Of a stretch of 64,000 nt of DNA, positions 1 through 11,161 are shown piece after piece. Numbering within the stretch: the first letter of the stretch is position 1; each line of letters begins with the position of its first letter. This DNA is from Gremmenia infestans (lineage: Eukaryota; Ascomycota; Leotiomycetes; Helotiales; Hamatocanthoscyphaceae), in the NCBI GenBank assembly GCA_032629725.1, contig JAFEVB010000005.1, positions 868,001 to 932,000 on the forward strand, read 5' to 3'. A program made the position numbers and the translations under genes. A model generated the notes under the pieces. That model saw nothing but the letters and a program-made list of their open reading frames with translations. It did not search any database and was not told where the DNA came from.

Positions 1-1
1 A

Positions 2-1348
2 TTGATGGGGATTAATCGCCTACATGGCCCTCCGTTGCAGAGAATCGACTCAAGTACTAAGATAAATCCGCAATTTATGTGGTTCCGCATCGTTTATATG
101 GACCGCACCCTCTCAATGATGCTGGGTTTCCCGCAGGGCACCACTGACAAAAGCATGACATCTGATTCCGCGATGGCTGGTGACACGCAGATGGGTAAGC
201 TTGTACGCAGCCACGCCGTGATTGCAGCTCGCATTCTGGAGTTGAGGGACTCTGACCCATGTCTTCATAATCCCGCTCCTTTCAAAGAAATTGACAAGGA
301 TTTGTTGAAGCTTGCAAATAGCCAACCACCTAAGTTCTGGTTGCCACCCAAGTCTGTAAGTATGGAGAAGGGTTCGGAACCCTATTTCTGGGAGTCTATG
401 CGCGTTACGAATCAGCTAGTCCACTACAACCTTGTTTGTCAACTTCACTTACCGAGCCTGCTTCGTTCCGACCAGAACCAGAAGTACACATGCAGATATT
501 CCAAGATGGCTTGCATCAATGCCAGTCGCGAGGCTTTGACCCTCTGCATCACCTACTCTGGGTTTTCCGATTTTGGGGGTTGTTGTTGGATCTTCGCCAT
601 ACCGGCATCTATGACACTGATACTTGCTCACATAGACTCCCATAGACCCCAAGATTTCGAGCATGTCCTTTCCCATCAACGTATGGGTGACCGTGGCATG
701 ATAGAGAAAATTCTTGAGGGCATGGAGATCTTGAAACGCGCAAACGGAGATGCATCCAGCGAGAAGGGTGAAAATGTGCTGCAATGGTTGCTAGACATCG
801 AAGCTGAAGTGGCCAATGGTCAAACGTACTCTGCTCAAAGTGTCAATGAGCAAGAGGGATTTCAGGAGGATGATAATGCGATGCGGATAAGCATCCCGTA
901 TTTTGGTGTCGTCAAGTTCACTCACGAAGGTCGGATCTCCAAAGAATCTCCGCAGACAAGATGGCTCAATGAGCAGGATGATAAATTCAATGATACTGGT
1001 CTTACATCATCAGCGCCTGTGGACTCGTTTAATAATGTATCGAATGCCAGCGGTTTACCTTTTGATCCAGTTGGCATCGATATGGGACAAGTTCCTCAAG
1101 CATCTGCGCACACACACCCACATCCAATAGATCAGCAGCGCTTGGCGGCACAATTCCTTAACGCCAGCAACCACCTTGATGCACAGCAACAATACTCATA
1201 TCCCGGGTTAACGGCAGGCATCGAAGATTGGGCTTTTCAGGGTGTGGATAATGCATTTTTAGATAGCTTAATGATGGGTACACGACACCGGGATGACGGG
1301 ACAGATTGGCTACCGGATTGGCAAAGTGAACATAGTGGTGGCATCTGA
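2..1348 (+). CDS. Fungal-specific transcription factor, C-terminal part (5' end outside window)
   Basis: Open from the left edge to a TGA at 1346-1348, 448 codons. The N-terminal portion reads like the middle homology region of Zn2Cys6 regulators: a segment ending in MWFRIVYMDRTLSMMLGFPQG at about residues 26-46 resembles the conserved 'FRIVYxDRxLSxxLGxPQG' core of the fungal_trans domain. The rest is mostly helical, with a low-complexity, His/Gln-rich tail typical of activation regions. The Zn2Cys6 DNA-binding domain would lie upstream, outside the window, so it cannot be confirmed. It is followed on the same strand by an MFS exporter and a short-chain dehydrogenase, which suggests a pathway-specific regulator; this is inference. 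The first Met shown is internal, not the true start. Confidence 0.8.
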   Translation: MMGINRLHGPPLQRIDSSTKINPQFMWFRIVYMDRTLSMMLGFPQGTTDKSMTSDSAMAGDTQMGKLVRSHAVIAARILELRDSDPCLHNPAPFKEIDKDLLKLANSQPPKFWLPPKSVSMEKGSEPYFWESMRVTNQLVHYNLVCQLHLPSLLRSDQNQKYTCRYSKMACINASREALTLCITYSGFSDFGGCCWIFAIPASMTLILAHIDSHRPQDFEHVLSHQRMGDRGMIEKILEGMEILKRANGDASSEKGENVLQWLLDIEAEVANGQTYSAQSVNEQEGFQEDDNAMRISIPYFGVVKFTHEGRISKESPQTRWLNEQDDKFNDTGLTSSAPVDSFNNVSNASGLPFDPVGIDMGQVPQASAHTHPHPIDQQRLAAQFLNASNHLDAQQQYSYPGLTAGIEDWAFQGVDNAFLDSLMMGTRHRDDGTDWLPDWQSEHSGGI

Positions 1349-2017
1349 GCGTTGCGTAGCTGCTGGGTGAAAGGGGACGATTTTGGCACAGCTGGCTGCA
1401 CCGCTTGATTTAGCTTATGTGTATGGAAATCGAAGGGGAATTGGATGTTATAGGGTATTGGACACTACTTCGTTGTAACGCGTCTTCCAGTACCAAGCTT
1501 GTCACCCGACTGCCAGAGAACTTGACCGAATAATCCACTAGATAATGTGTCGAACGAGTTATGCGACAGTCGCCTTTAATATCGCTCGAAGCTCGGGGCT
1601 TTTCTTTTTATCTTTACGGAGGGCTGCCTACTTTTGGCCATGGTACGCTAACTTATGTCATGTCATGATATTGCTCAACTCCGCATTCTTCATCTCGGCC
1701 TCCGAAAGACTCGATGAATGGACTGTGGGGGTCTTTCTTCCTCCGCGCGGCACATCAAACGCGGACGGACGTATAACAACTTCAGCCGCCATAGAAATTC
1801 TGGCATTCTTACTACAAATTCAATCACAGCCCTGGTATTGGCTCGAAGGCATATAAATCGCAAATACACTGTGTTTACCTTCCTCGCTCCCACTCCTACA
1901 TGGTTTTTTTTTCATTATTACCACCAAGGATCTAATCACAACTACACTCTACCGCCTTGAAAGAACCTAATCTTCCAGAGTGCTGCCCGGCGTTCTTCAA
2001 ACCGGCCTTCGAACACA
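1349..2017. other. Intergenic, promoter of the DHA2 exporter
   Basis: No supported gene. Short open frames here lack family features and overlap one another. The last 150 bp before 2018 are pyrimidine-rich with a T-run near 1907, as is usual for a fungal core promoter or leader. Confidence 0.5.
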
Positions 2018-3792
2018 ATGGCGAACCTTGATCTCAATCCAGAAAATAGGAAATCGAGTTCTGGATCAACCCTGCAACCAGATACAGTGATTAAGCAAGA
2101 ATATATTACTGGGGAGGGAGCAGCAGACGAAGCTCAAATCGCAACCGAATATCCCCATGGTATACGCCTTTTTTTCGTCATTGTGGCAGTCTTATTCAGC
2201 ATCTTATTGGTAGCACTGGACCAAGTGAGTAACACCAGTGTCTCAATATCTCTACAGTGAACATTCTGACTTCCTAAGACTATCGTCGCTACCGCAATCC
2301 CCAAAATTACAGACGAATTCCACGGTCTCAACAAGGTGTCATGGTATGGCTCGGCGTACTTTATGACATTTGGTGGCTTTCAATCTTCATGGGGCAAAGC
2401 CTTCAAATACTTTCCATTGAAATGGACCTTCTTGTTCTCAATGTTTATCTTTGAGCTTGGAAGTTTAATATGCGGGGTGGCACCGAATCCGATAGCCTTA
2501 ATCATCGGACGAGCTATTGCTGGTATAGGTGGTGCTGGCATGGCTAGCGGTGCTTTCACTATCGTTGGCTTCTCTGCTGAGCCAAAGAAGAGACCCATGT
2601 TCCTCGGCGTGATTGGACTTACCTATGGGATGTCTGCTGTGATCGGCCCGCTCCTGGGTGGAGCCTTCACAGATCGCGTCTCCTGGAGGTGGTGCTTTTA
2701 CATTAATCTCCCTATTGGAGGGCTGGCAGCCGCATTGATTGTCTTCTTCTTTAGTAATCCAGACGCAGCAAAACCAGTGGAGGCGACGTGGAAGGAGAAG
2801 CTTTTGCAGATGGACTTTGTCGGCGTGGCACTGGTCATGAGTTTTATTATCAGCTTCACCCTAGCTCTCCAATACGGTGGACAGAGCAAAGCATGGAGCA
2901 GCAGTGAGGTGATTGGCCTGTTCGTAGGCTTTGTTCTCATCTTGATCACATTGGTTATCTGGGAGTTCTTCCAGGATGAGCGTGCCATGATGGTTCCGCG
3001 CTTGATTAAGCAACGCATTATCTGGACCGGTGCCCTCTTCCAATTGTTTTTTGCCGGCGCGTACTTTATTCTCCTCTACTACCTCCCAATCTATTTTCAG
3101 TCAATCGACAATACCAGCGCCATTGGATCTGGCGTGCGAAACCTCCCGACGGTAATAGCAGTCAGTATAGGTGGTCTTGCTGGGGGTGCTGCAGTCTCTA
3201 TGACCGGTTACGCAACTCCCTTTTCCGTCGCAAGTTCTGCTCTTGCAACAGTAGGTACTGGGCTGTTATACACCTTGGATATTGGAACCAGTCCTGGCAA
3301 ATGGATCGGGTATCAAATTATTGCCGGATTCTTCTTTTGCTTTCCGTATATGAATACCATGAATATCGTTCAAGCGTTGTCAAAACCTGAAGATATGTCC
3401 TCTGCTATATCAACCATTTTTTGTAAGCTACTTTCTGAATACCTGGAAAAATCAAACTGACCATATTCCCAGTCTTCCAAAGCCTCGGTGGCTCCTTTTC
3501 CCTTGCAGCTGCGCAATCTGCCTTCGCTAATAAGATCATCTCCACTTTGGCCACCTCTGCACCAGGAGTCGATCCGTTTATCGTAGTCGGAACAGGTGCT
3601 ACGGACATCCGCAAAGCTTTCACGCCGGAGCAGATCCCCGGTATTCTCGTCGCGTATATGCAAGGCATCAAGACTGCATTCGCAATTGCCATCGGCTTTA
3701 CTGGATTCTCGTTTTTAATGAGCTTCTTTAACACCTGGAAGAAACTCTACACCCCCGGTGGTGGAAAGAACACCGCTGTTGCAGTGGCCTAA
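2018..3792 (+). CDS. MFS drug-efflux type transporter (DHA2 family, 14 TM)
   Basis: Three exons: 2018-2224, 2279-3422 and 3473-3792 (556 aa). Intron 1 (54 bp) has GTGAGT and a CTGAC branch site; intron 2 (50 bp) has GTAAGC. Splicing restores the DHA2 signature LLVALDQTIVATAIPKI across the first junction. Motif C is visible as GMSAVIGPLLGGAFTD, followed by SWRWCFYINLPIGG, both hallmarks of 14-spanner proton antiporters such as the HC-toxin efflux carrier group. About 50 polar residues precede TM1. Predicted role: plasma-membrane export of small molecules by proton antiport. It lies between a transcription factor and a dehydrogenase on the same strand, as in many metabolite clusters. The family call is firm; the substrate is unknown. 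Confidence 0.93.
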
Positions 3793-4494
3793 ATCCAGAC
3801 ATTTTGCAGTTAATATAGGTTGTTAGGGGTCGGATAGAAAGGGCCACCGTGCGCTGTTAGTTTTAGAATGTTATGAACTACATTATGACTGTAAAATACA
3901 TATAATAGTACTTTTGATAAAATCGCGCTCTATAGTTATATGTATAACAAAGCAAGTTCTTAGCCTTGATTTGCGTTGACTGTCATCTTATTAATGCGTA
4001 TCAATGCAAGTCCTACACTTACATCCCGCGCTCTCAAATCGACAGAAATGGGCCCCCTTTCTTTACAGACGCGAGGAAACGAAACTGTTGGTATCACAGG
4101 GGTCATATCAAGCAAGGTGATCACTTCTCACTAGCTAGTAGCTCATGAGACCTGATTCTGTCTTGCATTCGTGATGTTCCTAGCTTAGTGTGGATGACAA
4201 GGCGAAGGAGGGAGGTTATGCCACTGCATCGCTTAATCATCGATACTATTGTCATGTGACTACATGTGAACACATATCCCGACAGAAACCCCAATATAGG
4301 TATGGCTATGATTATTGATTCGGCCTCCGAAGGAGACGTTATTATCTCCGAATGACAAATGCCCCGACCAGATGACAAATGGCTCTGAGCGACAAATAAT
4401 CACCTCATATATGTGAAAACTTGCTAGATTCTGAAATTGTCAATCCGTGATTTCTAATTCCAAGCTACCTATCTTAATATCATAACAACACAGT
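3793..4494. other. Intergenic between exporter and dehydrogenase
   Basis: Holds the 3' flank of the exporter (AT-rich, AATAAA-like stretches around 3890-3960) and the promoter side of the dehydrogenase. No coding signal found in either strand. Confidence 0.5.
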
Positions 4495-5361
4495 ATGGTA
4501 TCCGACAAATTCTTCGCTATTGTAGCTGGTGTCGGTCTGGGAACAGGGAGATCAGTCGCCCTTCGATTCTCAGAATCTTATCCGGTCGTTTTGCTGGCTC
4601 GTCAACCAGAGAGCTACAATGATATTGTGACTCAAATAAACAGTGCTGGCGGGAGAGCAATCGGTATTGCTACTGACGCAACTGATGAGGCTTCCCTCGC
4701 ATCTGCATTCGAAACTATCAAGAAAGAATTTGGGAAGTTGCAGCTCATCGCAGCCATCTATAATGTTCGACCAGACTCGCGGCCAAGCCGCAAACCCTTT
4801 CTGGAACTACATCTACAGGACTTGGACACTAGTCTAAACGGCAATGTGTACGTTTCAATTCGGGAATGCCCCTTAATTAAAGACAGTTGCCTAACAGAAT
4901 ATCATATTACAGTCGCGGTCTGTTCAATTTTGCTCAGAGCGTCCTGCCACCACTTCTCAAATCTGTGGATAGCTCTCCTAGAGCGCCAACTCTGATAGTC
5001 ACTGGCGCAACTGCATCGATTAGAGGCTCTAAGCTATGGTCTGTCATCGCGGCAGGGAAATCTGCGGGTCGCGTCTTGACTCAATCGCTGGCCAGAGAAT
5101 TCGGTCCAGCAGGCGTTCATGTCGCACACGCCATCATTGATGGTGTTATCGACGTGCCAGACGCGGAGCATGCAGCTCGCAACGATGCAACTCCGGAGGG
5201 AAAGATCGCTCCGTATGCTGTAAGTTCGCCAAGTTATCAGCGCATAAGATTTCATGCTAATTCTGTCCAAGATTGCTGAGAGTTACTGGAATCTGCACAC
5301 GCAACATAAATCAGCTTTCACTCATGAAATTGATCTGAGACCGTTCAACGAGCACTTTTAG
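4495..5361 (+). CDS. Atypical short-chain dehydrogenase/reductase
   Basis: Three exons: 4495-4847, 4913-5219 and 5272-5361 (249 aa). Both junctions keep frame; intron 2 has GTAAGT and a TGCTAAT-like branch site. The N-terminus carries an SDR nucleotide-binding turn, AGVGLGTGRSVA, near residues 11-22, where the family has GxxxGxG. The catalytic tyrosine is absent: the usual YxxxK reads IAAGK in a segment ending SAGRVLTQSLAREFGPAG. The C-terminal exon ends in a stretch like ESYWNLHTQ...ELDLRP-type endings of a fungal SDR subgroup that also lacks this Tyr. So the fold is kept but standard oxidoreductase chemistry is doubtful. It lies on the same strand as the exporter, 0.7 kb downstream, and may belong to the same small cluster. 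Confidence 0.88.
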
Positions 5362-6458
5362 GTGGCGAGAGGTGGAGGGCGGCTTTGGCATTATTGATAT
5401 GATTGAAGGAAACCAAGAAATTCGGCCAATTTACTGATGTATTAATCAATCCCACAATTGATCAGTAATTCGGAATCGAGCACAACCTCGAATCTAAAGA
5501 AGGAAAGCAAGAATAGTCATATTATCAATGAGTGACTTAGGAACAGCTTGCAGATAATTGTTTTGATTCATATATACTGCCGTTCTTTTTTTTCATAATA
5601 TAAAACTAGTCAGAAAGTCCATACTGCGTAGGATTCCTCTAATTACAAGGCTCGAAAATAGAAACTCTGACTAAACATTACTGTAGATTATCTAACTAGC
5701 ACAAACTAATGTATCATCTAGAATGGCGGACTAAAATTAAACTTTCAAGGCACCCGCCGTTTCAAAAACAGCTAAAGGTAAAAGTCCCAAGATACCGAAG
5801 CCTAACTATATATCCCGATCGTCATATTTCTACTTCAATGAACTTTACTACGGATAATTTACTGAGCAAGTAGAGCGCTTCTATCCGTACAGGTTATATA
5901 GTGGCCCTGAGCTCCATAATCACAGCAAGCAGAAACGTGATATTTAATAGAATGAACGCACGGAGAAAGAATATCATAAAAGACAGCGTAAGTGAATGAA
6001 TGGGTGTTTATGAGCGGATTTTCACTTGTTGAATGACAAATTATGTCTTTGCATAGTTGGCGTTTTTCAGAACACTTTTTGATTAACTATTTTCTTGTCT
6101 TTAGGGAATCGAGGAATAATTGAAAACGTTCATAACAGACTGCTTACTTTAGTATGACTAGTGATTTGAGATACTTTACCCGCATATTGGTTTATCTATA
6201 ATTTAAGTGAAATAGGTGATAAAGTTTGCTTTTATGGTCGTAAAATCGCTAGCTAGATGCCTTGGATTAAATAGCCAGAAGAGTCTTTCAAGTAATAGTC
6301 AACCTCTGATTTTTATAGTCACTATTTCGAAGGGAATTTCCTCTTCTCTCTCTTGTACAAAATCGCTAGTTGTCTTGTTATTTCAAAGTTAGAAGAATAC
6401 CTTAGTAAGTGTAACTTGCCGCTTTTGGACTAGCGAATACTTAGCTCATCGGCTCATC
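5362..6458. other. AT-rich intergenic stretch
   Basis: About 1.1 kb with no open frame worth calling and frequent TA steps. It may be the remains of a RIP-mutated repeat, but no terminal repeats or coding relics are recognisable. The last 100 bp become pyrimidine-rich ahead of the deaminase-like gene. Confidence 0.4.
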
Positions 6459-7856
6459 TTGACCAAAACTCTAATATCTATACCTACCTCGATTTATCAA
6501 ACAAAAAGAAAGATGTCCCGCAGAGACGTGCGTACCAGGGATCTGGATAACTCGATATGGCTGGGTCTGACTGAGAACGTCTTCCGCCAGCATTTGGTCG
6601 CCCTCGAAGAGAGAACTAACGCAGTGCCACTCGAACCACAAGTTTTTACCGCTGCGGAATGGCGTCCACCGTCTCCCAATGAGTCAAAAGCTCAGCACAC
6701 ATTGCCACTTGCTGTTGAGCAACAATTGGCTGACGAGTTTGCTTGTCTGGTTGCCGTTGAAGAAGGTGCTCAAAGCGTGGCTGCTGTGTGTATTGAAGAG
6801 CACTCCCAAACTCCGAGGCTCACTCTGCGATTTGCTGCTATGGACGTGTCGTTCAACGATACGGTGCAGAGTGCTTTAGAAGAGTGGTCTGTCATTTTAT
6901 CTAGGGCTGCTGCTGGAGATGGTCCACCTCTATTTGACCCTGTCGAAACGCTGTTTCATGGAGTCATTCGGTTGCATTTCCGTCGCCTTCTTGCACGGCT
7001 CCGGTCCAGCAAGTGGAACAAGCCCAAATATTTATCCAAAAGCCACAAAAAACCGCTCTGGCAGGATATGGAGGGTTTGATTCATCGCGCGCAGTTCGTA
7101 TACACCAAGAAGGAGAGAGCGACGAGAGTGCTGGTGGAGAAGCTCTTGGGCGACCTGGCTGCAGTTTATGAAGCTTTCGAACATGCTTTGGGGGACGAGC
7201 TCACCGAAATGGAACATGTCGTTTTGAGCAGCTTCGAATTTTGTTCCACTGCAGCTATCGAAGATTATTTGCTTCGTCTGGAAAGTAGTGTGGGCCCAAA
7301 GCCAACAAATCAAATGGCGTCCGCATTAAAATCCCTTCGGCAGATTCAAAAGATTGCTTCATATCGCCGGATGAGCATGTCTTTGGTCAAGATCGCAAAA
7401 GATTATGCTTGTTTATTCGAAGGGGGTATAACATTGGCGTATTTGACGCCGTACCAAAGTGTCCCAACAACCATTGGATATGAGGAATGGGCGACTACTT
7501 GTCATGTCCACGCCGAAGTCCAATTGGCCGTGCATTACGACCTGATTTCTCAAGAGAAAGAGCAACCCTTTCTGAAACCACGAGCTATCGGTATATCCAA
7601 GTTACTTTGTTACCTTTGTTACCGTTTTCTGCTAGCCCACCAAGGATTCTTTCCGTCGAGGACCCACGGCAGATTGTATGATCAATGGACTTTGCCTGAT
7701 CTAGCTGAGTTTGATGAGGCTATTGTGAAACGATATCGAATCATTTTGAAGGATATTGATGAGGAGGTGGGCAGACATACTGAAAACCAACCAGAACTTT
7801 GGAGAATAGAACCAATGACGAGCATTGACGTGTATTACATACCACATCAAACCTAG
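6459..7856 (+). CDS. OTT_1508-type nucleic-acid/nucleotide deaminase-like protein
   Basis: Single exon, 465 codons. A second ATG at 6513 (residue 19, MSRRDV) sits in a better context (AAAG before ATG) and may be the real start. The C-terminal third carries the zinc-deaminase signature in order: VHAEVQLAVHYDL with H-A-E at about residues 351-353, then KLLCYLCYRFLL with CxxC at 384/387, then an HGRLYDQWTLP segment. H/E plus CxxC arranged this way matches the fungal OTT_1508 deaminase family (PF14441) of the cytidine-deaminase superfamily. The N-terminal 330 residues are helical and unrecognised. The target (DNA, RNA or nucleotide) is unknown for most members. No signal peptide or membrane segment is evident. 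Family assignment is from motif order by eye. Confidence 0.72.
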   Translation: MTKTLISIPTSIYQTKRKMSRRDVRTRDLDNSIWLGLTENVFRQHLVALEERTNAVPLEPQVFTAAEWRPPSPNESKAQHTLPLAVEQQLADEFACLVAVEEGAQSVAAVCIEEHSQTPRLTLRFAAMDVSFNDTVQSALEEWSVILSRAAAGDGPPLFDPVETLFHGVIRLHFRRLLARLRSSKWNKPKYLSKSHKKPLWQDMEGLIHRAQFVYTKKERATRVLVEKLLGDLAAVYEAFEHALGDELTEMEHVVLSSFEFCSTAAIEDYLLRLESSVGPKPTNQMASALKSLRQIQKIASYRRMSMSLVKIAKDYACLFEGGITLAYLTPYQSVPTTIGYEEWATTCHVHAEVQLAVHYDLISQEKEQPFLKPRAIGISKLLCYLCYRFLLAHQGFFPSRTHGRLYDQWTLPDLAEFDEAIVKRYRIILKDIDEEVGRHTENQPELWRIEPMTSIDVYYIPHQT

Positions 7857-7896
7857 GATACAATTAATACCACCAACACCATATTCTCTCTAAAAT

Positions 7897-8633
7897 TCAA
7901 ACAACCCTCCTCACTTTCCCCGTCTCAACCTCATACACCCACCCCGAAATAACCACCTCATCCGGAATCAATCTACTCTCCTTCAACAACTTCACATCAC
8001 TCTCCACCGCGCTCTCCAAGACCGGAAAATCCTGAAACTTCCCCTCCCCCCCCAACAAACCGCTTCAGCTCCTTCAGTCCCGCCTCCCCCAGATTCTTCT
8101 CCACAATGCCCGTCGCAGTCTCCGTGTCGAACGTCAACATTCCGCATCCGGTATGCTTGATAAGCAAGATCTCCTTGGTGCCCAGCAGCTGCTGCGAGAT
8201 GACTAGAGACCGCAGTGCGTCGACGGCGCTGCCGCCCGCGTTGCGGATTACGTGCGCGTCGCCTAGGTCGATGCCGTATGCTGCTGCGGGATCGATCCGT
8301 GCGTCCATGCATGTTACTTTTTTATTACTGCAATCAGTATATATACTTGCTCTAATCATAGAATCGATCTAGTTTAAGGAAGTAGGATTATCCTTATGTA
8401 GAGTGGATAAGTAGGGGAAACTCACCTATAGCGTAATGTTTCGCGGGTGGTAGGGCCAAGTGGCCCTTTGTAAAGGCCTTCCCATACGCTTCATTCTTCT
8501 CGACCAGATTCTCCTGGATCGGCGTTGGCGTGGTGGATGTCATGGTGCCTTTCCCGCTTTTCTGTGTCTTTCTTGGGGATTCTCTATTTGCTGGACCTCC
8601 GTTAAGTGCTTCTGTAGATTTCCGCTTGACCAT
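7897..8633 (-). CDS. Beta-carbonic anhydrase with apparent frameshift
   Basis: Two exons on the minus strand: 8633-8426 and 8316-7897, with a 109-bp intron starting GTGAG. After splicing the protein reads AKHYAI then VTCMDARIDPAAAYG, so the zinc ligand Cys and the Asp-Arg dyad of beta-class enzymes are present. The other ligands follow in LLIKHTGCGML. The enzyme interconverts CO2 and bicarbonate. Downstream of residue ~150 the frame is broken: a run of eight C (8046-8053 on the plus strand) shifts translation into a 17-residue tail with a stop at 7997. With seven C the frame would continue to a TGA at 7897-7899 with a normal ending (VVISGWVYEVETGKV), giving about 208 aa. The active-site half is intact. 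Confidence 0.85.
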
Positions 8634-9505
8634 TATAGTGGAAAAATAATTTCTCTACTCTTCCTCTTCTTTTCCTTTCTCTTTCTTTTCTCTTGAGAAA
8701 AAAAAAGAAAACAAAAAGAGGCAGGCGATTACTAAATAATGAGTTTCGGTAATGCAAGTTCTAGTGGAGGTTCTATCTATCTATAAAAGCCCTGCCTATC
8801 TATGCTGCTAGCTGATCTGCATCCTTTCCAGCTCAGCACGTGCCTTTCTTTGCCTCAATTGCGTGCTCACCTTAAAACACCTGTGGCATTTTAAAGCACT
8901 TGAAGAAAGCGGCGAGGGGTACCGTAGTTGCCTCCACTCTTTGCGCTCCCGCTTGTCGTAAGTGGGATCGATCGCATCCCGCGACGAGGGTCGCGGTGCG
9001 GTACTGTATTGTAATCCCGGGCGACGGGCCTTGTGAGAGTGAGATTATGGGAGAGGTAGACACTGCTGTGCAACAATGGAAGCGGGATAGATGGCGTGCT
9101 CGGCTCGGCTCGGCTTGAAACTTCGATGGGCCGATAAACTAGGTAGGTATCTATCTTCCTAGGTAAGTATGCGGGGAAGTTCTCGTCTAGTGACCGGGAA
9201 TGAAAAGTTATTACCGTATGCTTTCAGCTGTCCCTTGGCTATTCAGTCAGCTAGCAGGGGTCTGTTTGCTTTACTGCAAAGATGGATACTGACTTGATAC
9301 TGCTTGCGTTTTTATTGGCTTAACATACAGTGATGCCGTTTGATAAATTTATATTTCTCTACTCTATCCAGCACAGAAATCAGGTGTGTGGAGATATTCC
9401 ACCACATTATTTGCCAATCTGCGCACAAGAACCCTGCATAATACGCTTAAACAATAAAATAAAAATAACACGACTTCAAGTTCAGAATGTTGTTGTTATC
9501 TACAA
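8634..9505. other. Intergenic
   Basis: Promoter side of the carbonic anhydrase, with a long purine/pyrimidine stretch at 8655-8720. It also holds the 3' flank of the first dioxygenase. No gene supported; short open frames at 8872-9118 overlap on both strands and carry no motif. Confidence 0.5.
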
Positions 9506-11161
9506 CTAAACTACCCTCTGTCTCTTCTTCCTACCTTGAGCAGGCTCTTCCGGCTCTGCAGGAGGCGTCACTACTTGAAGCAGTGGATCTTCCTTCTTCA
9601 AGGCCTGAGCCCTGGATAGTGAATTGGGATCTAAGTACGGTTTCTCGCCAATCGAGGTGATTCTGATTAGTTTGCGCTTGCCGTTGTAATCACTAGTGCT
9701 TGAGTTAATACTGCATAATCTCAATTTTAACTTTTGGGAATAGAGATTGCTTACTTGGTTGCACTGTGGAATGTGGAACGGCTGTATTATTTATATTAGC
9801 GGGTATTATATTAAGAAGGCAGGCAAGGGCTGGCCGCGTACTTATCCCATACGACTATGTCATTTACTCCCCATTTGAAGCGACACTGTAAATCGTGGTT
9901 CTCTGTTATGAGTTGCAGAACTACACGTCATCCTTAGTCAGTCAATCTTGGAATAGTCGTTTTTGGGTTGGGGTTCGCCTACAGTATTGCTTCATCATTT
10001 CTTCTTCCCGATCCGTGACGCCGTTGATCTTCCCATCGTGGATCTGTTGACCAGCTGCGAAAAGGTGTTTCCATCTACAATCATTCATTAGCTAGCTTAG
10101 CATTGGCAGAAATTGGTTGCTTAATCACCCGGTTACGGGATTCGTTCGCACTACTGGACTTGGGTTTTGTCTGTTAGCTGGATAGGTCTCAAACGGATGT
10201 GTAAGGCGAGGCTTTATTCATACTGTGTAGCACTAAAATCAAGTCCTGTATTCTCTGGATGACCGCGGTTTTCTGCAATCAGCGGATCTTTTGATTGCTG
10301 CAACACGCGTGAGAAGACCGGCTGGAGAAATGAGCTGTTAGCAATGGTTGAAAGTTAAAGGCGGAAAGCTGATTTAGCTATAGTAGAGCTGGCTCACCTG
10401 GAAATGTGTCGCTGTCAATCCATCGCACAGCTTCTGCCAGTATGGAGACATGCGGTCGTACATCTCGTATGCGCAGGCAAAAATCGTGTCTCCACCAACA
10501 TCGTTTGGCATCTCAGCCATTTTCAATACGCCATAATCTGCGGGGATATGCTCGAAGGAGATATCGGAATGCCAGAGGTAGCTGGCTAATTTGGGGAGGG
10601 GTGCGTCGAATCTGTTACTGTGGTTTTCCTTTTCTCGCTATTTCAGAGGAGGTAGGAATCAGCACATTTTGTCTCCATTCATTTTTGCAAGCAAAAGAGA
10701 TGTGCTGGTTGGCTGACCACTGACGACACGAAAAACACCTCCTCATCTGTCTTCCCATTTTCATCGTGGTTCTTCACGTTGTCCTTGCTGCTTAATGCAT
10801 GGCGGTGCAGCTTCGAGTCCGAAGGCTTGTTGGTGAGTTCCCCGAGTTTGTTTCCCAGATCTTTCATCTGGTCATTGCTGATGTCTTGGGCTCGGAAGAA
10901 GAGCGCCCCTCTCTGCGACGCTGCATTTTATCATCAGCATTGATATACGGCACCGTGCTAACATTTCTAGAGATGAAATTTACCTAAAATTGCAAGATCT
11001 TTAATCTTTGCATCGTCTTTCAATAACTCACTCAATTGCACCTTGGGGAATTCGCGCCCAATGGGTCCAGTGACATCAAACGATTCATACTCGTCTAGTG
11101 TATGAGAATAGCTCAAAGGAGCTCGGAGAAGCGCTTCGGATGGGGAAGGCATGATGATCAC
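9506..11161 (-). CDS. TauD-type Fe(II)/2-oxoglutarate dioxygenase, copy 1
   Basis: Nine exons on the minus strand: 11161-10984, 10920-10718, 10637-10398, 10321-10224, 10158-10129, 10074-9983, 9920-9842, 9781-9755, 9692-9506; 377 aa. All junctions keep frame. The donor of intron 2 (GTCAGC at 10717, or GTGGTC three bases earlier) is the least certain. The metal triad is visible as WHSD (H150, D152) and FHSAT (H312), with R326 a likely 2-oxoglutarate ligand. GGDT, NRGHPENTG and NPVTGW are family landmarks. Members hydroxylate sulfonates such as taurine to release sulfite, or related substrates. The C-terminus ends in a basic tail with KKRQR, absent from copy 2 at 29366. It is divergently paired with a Dal5-family permease 770 bp away. 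Confidence 0.92.

Noticed and set aside
8106..8372. Plus-strand open frame over the carbonic anhydrase
   Set aside because: Antisense shadow of the minus-strand gene whose zinc-site motifs are clear.
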